Assembly (NCBI GenBank): GCA_030634125.1
Contig: DAOWBJ010000156.1
Span: 1-5,138, forward strand
Direction of reading: 5' to 3'
DNA length: 5,138 nt
Source of the DNA: Victivallales bacterium
GTDB taxonomy: Bacteria; Verrucomicrobiota; Lentisphaeria; Victivallales; Victivallaceae
Within the stretch, counting starts at the first letter, position 1, and the number at the start of each line of letters is the position of its first letter. The notes under the pieces are model-generated. The model ran no database searches. It saw only the letters and a list, made by a program, of their open reading frames with translations, and was not told where the DNA came from. The position numbers and the translations under genes are program-made. This document shows positions 1 to 4,742 of this stretch, one piece after another.

Positions 1-26
1 AACTGCTCTCTTTGAATATCTTGCAT
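1..26 (-). CDS. 5' end of an unidentified minus-strand gene (partial, runs off the left edge)
   Basis: Read on the minus strand, an ATG at 26-24 opens a frame M-Q-D-I-Q-R-E-Q that is still open at the window edge. It is preceded by GAGGAG (minus strand, 41-36) with a 9-nt spacer, a good SD arrangement, which is the main reason to believe this start. Only eight full codons are visible, so no family can be named and no function is proposed. The gene would be divergent from the small basic protein gene at 474. A frame this short could be chance, but the SD-ATG pair makes a real gene start more likely than not. Confidence 0.5.
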
Positions 27-247
27 CTTGTTATACTCCTCTAGTTTACAGAGCGTGCCTGGCTGCCGCTCTTTGCACTAAGTAAATTTGTCAACCATAA
101 TTGTCATTCATCCAAAATCACATATATACAGCAACTCCGAATGAAAAATAGTTCTCATACTTTTCGCTGAAAATACCGCGTTGTTTTCCGTCTTGAAAAT
201 TCAGGGCGCTAACAAACTAATTTATTAATCTCTAACCCTATTGAAAA

Positions 248-275
248 ATTATAATACGAAATTTGAGCCGCTCAA
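248..275 (-). promoter_or_regulatory. Candidate sigma-70-type promoter for the left-edge minus-strand gene
   Basis: On the minus strand TTGAGC (275-270) is followed after 16 nt by a perfect TATAAT (253-248). That is 4/6 and 6/6 matches to the vegetative consensus with acceptable spacing. Transcription would start near 241 and give a leader of about 215 nt before the ATG at 26. The octamer ATTATAAT (248-255) is its own reverse complement, so it also presents TATAAT on the plus strand, where the -35 match is poor. AT-rich DNA gives chance matches, so this is tentative. Confidence 0.35.
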
Positions 276-304
276 GGCGGCAGGGCGGAGCTTGCCAAAT
301 TTTT
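264..304 (+). repeat. GC-rich island of overlapping inverted repeats (competing hairpins)
   Basis: Positions 264-296 are about 73% GC inside AT-rich DNA. Three alternative stems can be drawn. TTGAG (263-267) pairs with CTCAA (271-275). GCCGC (267-271) pairs with GCGGC (277-281) over a TCAAG loop. GGCAGG (279-284) pairs with CTTGCC (291-296) with one G-U pair, and is followed by AAATTTTT. The stems share bases and exclude one another. The last could act as a weak plus-strand terminator. The element may instead be a dispersed intergenic repeat or the leader of a transcript; the sequence alone does not decide. Confidence 0.45.
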
Positions 305-319
305 ATGACTAGAGAACAG

Positions 320-339
320 GGGAATTCGCAAGGGAATTC
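320..339. repeat. GGGAATTC direct repeat that also forms a short hairpin
   Basis: GGGAATTC occurs at 320-327 and again at 332-339, with a 12-nt period. Because GAATTC is self-complementary, the two copies (322-327 and 334-339) can also pair as a 6-bp stem around the loop GCAAGG. GAGCCGCT then recurs at 345-352, having first occurred at 265-272, so this belongs to the same compositionally distinct island. No function can be assigned. Confidence 0.45.
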
Positions 340-473
340 ATTCGGAGCCGCTGATAAGATTGTTTAATTTTTCATTTTTTTTTTGTTATTTACTTGAAAT
401 ATACAAAAAAAGTAGCATTGTATGAGCTTGATTTATACAAAATAAAAATGAATTTAATATATGAGGTAATCAA

Positions 474-626
474 ATGTCACAGCATCCAAGTTTACGTGTC
501 GGCGGAAAGATTCGCAAGAAACGCAATGTTATGAAACGTTATGAGCGCATTGACGCACTCAGAGCTGAAGGTAAAATTGCGGAAGATAAAGTTTTAGGTC
601 TGCCGAAAACTAAATCTGAAGATTAA
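474..626 (+). CDS. Small basic protein of the PVC (Chlamydiae/Verrucomicrobia/Lentisphaerae) family
   Basis: This encodes 50 residues starting MSQHPSLRVGG, with a strongly basic stretch (K12 to R17: KIRKKR), then 'NVMKRYERIDALR' (18-30) and a C-terminal 'GLPKTKSED'. I recognise the layout as the small basic protein family known from Chlamydiae, Verrucomicrobia and Lentisphaerae, whose members run about 50-60 residues and share the S-(Q/R)-H start, the 'KR.ERID.L' core and a 'GLPKT' end. Its function is not established to my knowledge. The basic charge suggests RNA or ribosome binding, which is inference only. The start is fixed by GAGGT (463-467), 6 nt before the ATG. The gene stands alone, closed by its own strong terminator at 649-679, which suggests a separate, well-expressed transcript. 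It is the best taxonomic marker in the window. Confidence 0.85.
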   Translation: MSQHPSLRVGGKIRKKRNVMKRYERIDALRAEGKIAEDKVLGLPKTKSED

Positions 627-648
627 GTTTTACTTTAAAAAGAATTTA

Positions 649-679
649 GCGGGACCAGAAACGGTTCCGCATTTTTTTT
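649..679 (+). terminator. Intrinsic terminator of the small basic protein gene
   Basis: GCGGGACC (649-656) pairs with GGTTCCGC (663-670), giving 8 bp with one G-U pair and the hexaloop AGAAAC. After a single A come eight consecutive T residues (672-679). This is a canonical Rho-independent terminator starting 22 nt after the stop codon. It separates the small gene from the arn operon, so the operon needs its own promoter or depends on read-through. Confidence 0.9.
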
Positions 680-712
680 ATAACGTTTGCTTTTTTCTGA
701 AAAGCTAATATC

Positions 713-740
713 TTAATTCCTGTTCATGTGTAGATAAAAT
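713..740 (+). promoter_or_regulatory. Candidate promoter of the arnB-arnT-arnC operon
   Basis: TTAATT (713-718) and TAAAAT (735-740) lie 16 nt apart, matching the vegetative -35 and -10 consensus at 3/6 and 5/6 positions. The start point would be near 747, only a few bases before the SD AAGGTAG (749-755), so the leader would be unusually short. The strong terminator just upstream implies that some promoter lies in 680-760, but this particular assignment is weak. Confidence 0.3.
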
Positions 741-761
741 ACTCTTATAAGGTAGAATATA

Positions 762-1913
762 ATGAGAAAAGACTTTTTGCCGTTTACCCGTCCTGAAGTT
801 ACGGATAATGATATAGCCGAAGTAGTCAGCGTATTAAAATCCGGCTGGCTTACTAACGGCCCTGAAAACGCTGCTTTCGAAGACAGGATTTGCGAATACA
901 CCAATAGCAAAAATGCTGTTGCTCTGTCCTCCGCGACTGCCGGTATGCATATTCTTTTGACGGCGATGGGTATTGGACCTGGAGACGAAGTTATAACGCC
1001 TGCCTTAACCTGGGTCTCGACCGCTAATATGATTGTTCTTGTCGGGGCAAAACCGGTTTTTGCTGAGATTGACCGCGATACAATGCTGGTTACTCCAGAA
1101 TCTATCGAAGCTTGCATCACCGGGCGTACTAAATTAATTATTCCTGTTCATTATACAGGTGCGCCGGTTGATATTGATGGTATACAGGCCATTGCCGATA
1201 AACATAATATCCCGGTCGTTGAAGATGCCGCGCATGCTCTTGGAACTTTTTATAAAGGTCGTCATATTGGCGGAACTAATACCGCGCTTTATTCATTTCA
1301 CGCAATCAAAAATATTACCTGCGGTGAGGGCGGTATGCTCACTATAGATGATGATGAACTGCTAAAAAAAATTAAAATGTATAAATTCCATGGTCTTGGT
1401 GTTGATGCTTTCGACCGTCAAAATAAGGGACGTTCTCCGCAGGCGGAAGTTTTTGAGCCGGGCTACAAATGTAATTTAACAGATATTTGCGCGGCTCTCG
1501 GTCTTTCCCAGCTTGAACGCATTGATGAAATCAACGCCAGGCGTACTGAGTTGGCGATGCTCTATAGAGAGTTGCTCGCGGGTGTTGAAGGCGTAGAGCC
1601 TTTGCATGATCCGGACGGCTATGATTTTAAGCACGCGTGGCATTTGTTCATTGTCCGGGTAACATCGGATAAAATCAACCGCGATGATTTTATGGCAAAA
1701 CTTAAAGAACTCAATATTGGTACCGGTTTGCATTTTCGCACGATTCACTTGCAGAAGTATTACCGTGAAAATATGGGATTCAAACCTGGTGATTTGCCGA
1801 ATACAGAATGGAATAGTGACCGCATCTGCTCCCTGCCGCTTTTTCCGGCGATGACTGCTGATGATGTCAGAGACGTCGTAACCGCAATTAAATTTGTGTT
1901 AAACAATGCCTGA
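762..1913 (+). CDS. arnB: UDP-4-amino-4-deoxy-L-arabinose aminotransferase (ArnB, DegT/DnrJ/EryC1/StrS family)
   Basis: This is a PLP-dependent, fold-type I sugar aminotransferase of 383 residues, close to the usual ArnB length. ArnB converts UDP-4-keto-pentose (the product of the ArnA dehydrogenase) to UDP-4-amino-4-deoxy-L-arabinose with glutamate as amino donor, in the cytosol. Visible motifs are 'SGWLTNGPEN' (27-36), 'SSATAGMH' (56-63, phosphate-binding region), 'GDEVITPALTWVST' (74-87), 'EDAAHALGT' (154-162, with D155 expected to contact the pyridine nitrogen), and 'SFHAIKNITCGEGG' (178-191, with K183 the expected Schiff-base lysine). 'FHGLGVDAFDRQ' (209-220), 'GTGLHFR' (320-326) and 'LPNTEWNSDRICSLPLFP' (345-362) closely match my recall of enterobacterial ArnB and favour it over generic DegT relatives such as those for perosamine or QuiNAc4N. 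The start has AAGGTAG 6 nt upstream. The stop overlaps the next gene by 8 nt. The relative that supplies its keto-sugar substrate is not in this window. Confidence 0.93.
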   Translation: MRKDFLPFTRPEVTDNDIAEVVSVLKSGWLTNGPENAAFEDRICEYTNSKNAVALSSATAGMHILLTAMGIGPGDEVITPALTWVSTANMIVLVGAKPVFAEIDRDTMLVTPESIEACITGRTKLIIPVHYTGAPVDIDGIQAIADKHNIPVVEDAAHALGTFYKGRHIGGTNTALYSFHAIKNITCGEGGMLTIDDDELLKKIKMYKFHGLGVDAFDRQNKGRSPQAEVFEPGYKCNLTDICAALGLSQLERIDEINARRTELAMLYRELLAGVEGVEPLHDPDGYDFKHAWHLFIVRVTSDKINRDDFMAKLKELNIGTGLHFRTIHLQKYYRENMGFKPGDLPNTEWNSDRICSLPLFPAMTADDVRDVVTAIKFVLNNA

Positions 1914-3636
1914 AAATTCAGAAAACAATCAAACACATGACTGGGGATATTGGACCCTGGGGATTATAGCGGCTCTTGCTCTTTTTTGGGGGCTGGGACA
2001 TTATGCTTTGTGGGGTTCCGAAGACCGCTGGGCTGAAATCACGCGCGAGATGCTCCTCAATAAAGATTACATTCATCCTGCTATAAATGGTCAGGTTTAC
2101 TTTGATAAACCATTGTTGTCCTACTGGTTAATCGTGTTTGTTACATTCTTCTGCAACTGCTTGAACGAATTTGTCGTCAGGGCTCCGAGCGCGCTCAGTG
2201 CGCTTGCGGGGATTTGTGCTACGGTTTATATTGGGCGCAAGTTGTTTGAGCGTAAAGTTGGAATTACCGCCGGTTGGATTTTACTGTCCTCGCTCGGTTT
2301 TTTGTTTTGGGGACGTACCGCTGCTGCTGATATGGAAAATCTTGCCGCGATCGCTATTGCGGTGGCATGGTTTTTAGCGCGCGAAAAGAAAGCTGGTTTT
2401 TTCTCATATCTGTTATTTTATCTGATTTGTTTTTTGGGCGCCATGGCTAAAGGACTTCCGGCTTTAGTGGTGCCTGTTATGATTATAATACCTTATGTAT
2501 TAATGAAAGGGCGTTGGAAAAAACATGTTAAATTTTCTAATTTTTTAGCCGCGCTTGTTGGCGGTGCCATATATTTTCTACCCTTTTATCTAGCCTCCGT
2601 GATGGAGATGCCGCCGCACTATTTTAACCCGGCAAGCAATTTAAGCGGGCTTGAACTCGTCTGGCAGGAAAATATTCTGCGTGTGTTTAACCCGCTTGAT
2701 CATAACGATGAATACTGGTTCAGTTATTTTTATCATTTGCCGCGCATTATGGCTCCATGGATAGTGTTCCTGATACCTGCTGTCATAACAGTGATTACGC
2801 GCTGGAAAGACTTGAAGAAAAATGACCGCTGGCTGGCTTGGACCACCTTGCTTATCTTTATCCTTTTTTCGGCGTCAAGTTCACGTCGATGGTATTATAT
2901 TCTGCCGATAATGCCATTCTGCGCACTGATGATTGCGCGTTTCCTGTGCTCTTCCTCTCATGAAAAATGGGAAAGGATGATTATTGAAATCGTGCGCTGG
3001 GTGGTCGTCGCTGTCGCGATAATAGAAGCAATCAGCATAGTATTCGCTTCTTTGTGGGGACAAATATTTGACCTTGATTTGCCCTGGATGCTGCTTTTGA
3101 GCACTCCGATATCAGGTGTTGCCGCTTTAGTGGTTATGTTTATTGATGAACGTGGTGATCGTCAGCATATTAAACAATTTACCGGGATGCCTGAATCTTT
3201 TGGCGGAATCATTCTTGGCGGTACGATTTTAATCTGCGGATTGTTCAGTTTCCAGTTGCCGTCGATTAATAAATTCCGCAGTGAAAAACCTTTTGCGCTG
3301 AAAATGAAAAATGAACTTATTAATATCAAACCTGAAAACATTATTATTTATCCTAAGATTCCAGTTAAATTAATTTTTTATATGAAACTTAGTCGTCCCG
3401 TGCATGTTGTTAACAATATAGAGGACATGAAAAAAATAATAAACAGCACAACTGGTAAATTTGTGATCGTGTCGTATAATAAGGAGAAGTACTTGAGCGA
3501 ATTAGCAAAAATTATTCCGCGAAAAGTAGTTGATAACCCTGATTATAAGGAAGACTTTACGCCTTTTGAAAACAAGGAGAAAGCACGCAAAATTTATATA
3601 TGGTTGATTAACAATAAAACGAGAGGAATCAAATGA
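1906..3636 (+). CDS. arnT: ArnT-like GT83/PMT-family membrane glycosyltransferase (lipid-linked aminosugar to lipid A type)
   Basis: This polytopic inner-membrane protein has 576 residues, close to ArnT's roughly 550. It has about 12-13 hydrophobic segments between residues 15 and 450, then a soluble tail (about 455-576) expected in the periplasm. By family knowledge it transfers an aminosugar from undecaprenyl phosphate to a periplasmic acceptor, in ArnT the lipid A phosphates. Family signatures are 'WGSEDRWAEITREML' (36-50, first periplasmic loop), 'VYFDKPLLSYW' (64-74), 'GAMAKGLPALVVPV' (178-191), 'WQENILRVFNP' (253-263), 'APWIVFLIPAV' (283-293) and 'SSSRRWYYILPIMP' (324-337). Compared with ArnT, the residues aligned with the essential loop aspartate, the glutamate of the E-K-P motif and a histidine appear to be S38, D67 and N256, so the exact donor and acceptor are uncertain. 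The start is the only possible one, since an in-frame TAA ends at 1902. No SD precedes it, so translation is probably coupled to arnB. The symbol is assigned by context and is less secure than for its neighbours. Confidence 0.8.
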   Translation: MPENSENNQTHDWGYWTLGIIAALALFWGLGHYALWGSEDRWAEITREMLLNKDYIHPAINGQVYFDKPLLSYWLIVFVTFFCNCLNEFVVRAPSALSALAGICATVYIGRKLFERKVGITAGWILLSSLGFLFWGRTAAADMENLAAIAIAVAWFLAREKKAGFFSYLLFYLICFLGAMAKGLPALVVPVMIIIPYVLMKGRWKKHVKFSNFLAALVGGAIYFLPFYLASVMEMPPHYFNPASNLSGLELVWQENILRVFNPLDHNDEYWFSYFYHLPRIMAPWIVFLIPAVITVITRWKDLKKNDRWLAWTTLLIFILFSASSSRRWYYILPIMPFCALMIARFLCSSSHEKWERMIIEIVRWVVVAVAIIEAISIVFASLWGQIFDLDLPWMLLLSTPISGVAALVVMFIDERGDRQHIKQFTGMPESFGGIILGGTILICGLFSFQLPSINKFRSEKPFALKMKNELINIKPENIIIYPKIPVKLIFYMKLSRPVHVVNNIEDMKKIINSTTGKFVIVSYNKEKYLSELAKIIPRKVVDNPDYKEDFTPFENKEKARKIYIWLINNKTRGIK

Positions 3637-4619
3637 CTGCAAAAAATATGAATAATTACAAAATTAACTACTTCTCGGTAGTAGTTCCGGTTTATAACGA
3701 GGAAGGCTGTATTCAGGAGTTGATTGACCGCACTCTCAAGGCCTGTAAAGAAACTAAAATGAAGTTTGAGATCATCTTGATTGATGACGGCAGTGAAGAC
3801 GGAACTGTTGAAATACTTCAGGCTGCTTCAAAAAAGCACGATGATATAATTATTTCCTGTATTTTAAACCGTAATTATGGTCAACATAACGCGATCATGG
3901 CGGGGTTCTCAATTGCCCGCGGAGATCTGGTAGTAACTATTGACGCTGATTTGCAGAATCCGCCGGAAGAAATTCCGCGGCTGGTAGCAAAAGCCGAAGA
4001 GGGTTTTGATGTTGTCGGTACTATCCGGCAAAACCGTCAGGATACTTTTTTCCGCCGTTACGCTTCTAAAATAGTCAACAAAGTTGCTCAGAAAGCCACC
4101 GGCGTTAACATGAAGGATTACGGTTGTATGCTGCGTGCCTACCGCATAAACATCGTCAAAGCGATGCTTGAATGCCGCGAAAACAGTACATTTATCCCTG
4201 TTCTGGGCAATAGTTTTGCGCGCTATACTTGCGAGATCGAGGTTAAACACGATGAACGCGCGGTTGGTGATTCTAAATATTCTGTATGGAAACTGATTAA
4301 TCTGCAGTTCAATCTCTTGACCTGTATGACTACTTTCCCTCTGCGTGTATTGAGCATAATAGGCGGATTAATTTCAGGACTGGGTGTGCTGCTGGGTGCT
4401 TACATCTTAATAATGCGTTATTTTGTCATGGGTGAAGTATGGGCGCAGCAAGGTGTATTCACGCTGTTCGCGATTCTCTTTTTCATCTGTGGTTTCCAAG
4501 TTACCGCTTTAGGGATTGTAGGGGAATATATCGGACGCATCTATACTGATGTTCGCGCCAGACCCCGTTACTTCATCGAAGAAATCCTCGGACACAAGAA
4601 AAAAGAAAAGAAAAAATAG
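3633..4619 (+). CDS. arnC: Undecaprenyl-phosphate 4-deoxy-4-formamido-L-arabinose transferase (ArnC, GT2 family)
   Basis: This GT2 membrane glycosyltransferase has 328 residues, matching ArnC's usual length of about 320. ArnC attaches 4-formamido-L-arabinose from its UDP donor to undecaprenyl phosphate at the cytosolic face of the inner membrane. The GT-A domain shows 'VVVPVYNEEG' (16-25), 'LIDDGSEDGT' (49-58), 'LNRNYGQHNAIMAGFS' (78-93), the metal/nucleotide-binding 'DADLQNPPEEIPRLVAKA' (104-121), 'VGTIRQNRQD' (128-137), 'DYGCMLRAYR' (162-171) and 'GDSKYSVWKLINL' (212-224). Two membrane helices follow (about 236-262 and 275-297), then 'GEYIGRIYTDVRARPRYF' (297-314). The blocks 'GQH.AIMAGFS', 'LQNPPEEIPRLVAKA' and 'DYGCMLRAYR' are essentially those of enterobacterial ArnC, separating it from other polyprenyl-phosphate transferases such as DPM or GtrB types. 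Its ATG overlaps the arnT stop (ATGA). GAGAGGA (3621-3627) lies 5 nt upstream and fixes this start over the Met at residue 6. The C-terminus is lysine-rich, from an A-rich tract. Confidence 0.93.
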   Translation: MTAKNMNNYKINYFSVVVPVYNEEGCIQELIDRTLKACKETKMKFEIILIDDGSEDGTVEILQAASKKHDDIIISCILNRNYGQHNAIMAGFSIARGDLVVTIDADLQNPPEEIPRLVAKAEEGFDVVGTIRQNRQDTFFRRYASKIVNKVAQKATGVNMKDYGCMLRAYRINIVKAMLECRENSTFIPVLGNSFARYTCEIEVKHDERAVGDSKYSVWKLINLQFNLLTCMTTFPLRVLSIIGGLISGLGVLLGAYILIMRYFVMGEVWAQQGVFTLFAILFFICGFQVTALGIVGEYIGRIYTDVRARPRYFIEEILGHKKKEKKK

Positions 4620-4630
4620 CCGCGTCCGGC
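4619..4630 (-). terminator. Possible weak terminator for the minus-strand histidine kinase gene
   Basis: Read on the minus strand, GCCG (4630-4627), the loop GACG and CGGC (4622-4619) form a short all-GC stem. It is followed directly by TA, six T residues, C and four T residues, the complement of the A-rich end of arnC. It lies about 110 nt beyond the kinase stop codon. A 4-bp stem is marginal, so this is only a candidate. No clear plus-strand terminator is visible after arnC. Confidence 0.3.
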
Positions 4631-4657
4631 AGGAGCTGAAAATATGAAATCCTGTCG
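4627..4657 (+). promoter_or_regulatory. Hairpin covering the SD of the small zinc-ribbon-like ORF
   Basis: CGGCAGGA (4627-4634) can pair with TCCTGTCG (4650-4657) over 8 bp with one G-U pair. The 15-nt loop contains the ATG at 4644. Four of the five bases of the SD AGGAG (4631-4635) would lie in the stem, so the fold could limit translation of the ORF except when ribosomes arrive from arnC, which stops only 8 nt upstream of the stem. This is a structural inference without evidence of regulation. Confidence 0.35.
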
Positions 4658-4736
4658 AGAATGTCAGCATGATGTTTCAGAGAGCGCCGGAGCCTGCCCC
4701 GCTGATGGTTTTGAATACAGATCCAAGGCGAACTGA
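4644..4736 (+). CDS. 30-residue zinc-ribbon-like peptide with an incomplete cysteine set (possible remnant)
   Basis: The ORF begins MKSCRECQHDVSESAGACP and is 30 residues long. It has C4-x2-C7 and C18, spaced as in short bacterial zinc ribbons of the form CxxC...CPxCG, with the 'VSESA' linker typical of that domain. At the position where the fourth cysteine is expected there is D21 (GAT at 4704-4706) followed by G22. H9 could substitute as a ligand, or zinc may not be bound. AGGAG (4631-4635) sits 8 nt before the ATG, a strong SD. The gene starts 24 nt after the arnC stop, so it probably sits on the same transcript, and its stop is 6 nt from the convergent kinase stop. Full-length zinc-ribbon proteins usually continue into other domains, so this may be a decayed end of a longer gene. 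Function is unknown. Confidence 0.5.
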   Translation: MKSCRECQHDVSESAGACPADGFEYRSKAN

Positions 4737-4742
4737 TACAAA

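Larger units (their letters stand above)
27..473. other. Divergent intergenic region without a convincing gene
   Basis: About 450 nt lie between the minus-strand start at 26 and the plus-strand start at 474. No reading frame here has both a start with an SD and a reasonable length. The DNA is AT-rich apart from a GC-rich island at about 264-352. It holds candidate promoter boxes around 248-275, a ten-base T run at 375-384, and two TTGTCA direct repeats (88-93 and 101-106) whose starts are 13 nt apart. I see no tRNA, rRNA or CRISPR repeats in it. Confidence 0.7.

Noticed and set aside
67..78. Sigma-54-like TGGC...TTGC pattern on the plus strand around 62-77
   Set aside because: The distance between the GG and GC elements is two bases longer than the strict sigma-54 spacing, and no gene follows closely.
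89..94. Perfect TTGACA on the minus strand as a -35 box for the left-edge gene
   Set aside because: The expected -10 position 16-18 nt downstream is GC-rich (around AGCGGC), so no workable promoter is formed.
305..367. 20-codon plus-strand ORF beginning MTREQGNSQGNSFG in the intergenic island
   Set aside because: The nearest SD-like GGAG is 14 nt upstream, too far away. The repeated GNS simply reflects the GGGAATTC DNA repeat. It is treated as part of the structured island rather than as a gene.
713..1120. 135-codon open frame on the minus strand over the arnB start
   Set aside because: It lies opposite the strongly supported ArnB coding frame and across its promoter region, shows no recognisable motif, and is best explained as a shadow of arnB codon use.
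1476..1748. 90-codon open frame on the minus strand inside arnB
   Set aside because: It is antisense to conserved ArnB blocks and has no family resemblance.
2171..2377. 68-codon plus-strand frame inside the arnT-like gene
   Set aside because: It is an alternative frame of a well-supported membrane protein, without an SD or motif.
3909..4250. 113-codon open frame on the minus strand inside arnC
   Set aside because: It is antisense to the most conserved part of ArnC, with no domain signature; the overlap is explained by arnC coding constraint.
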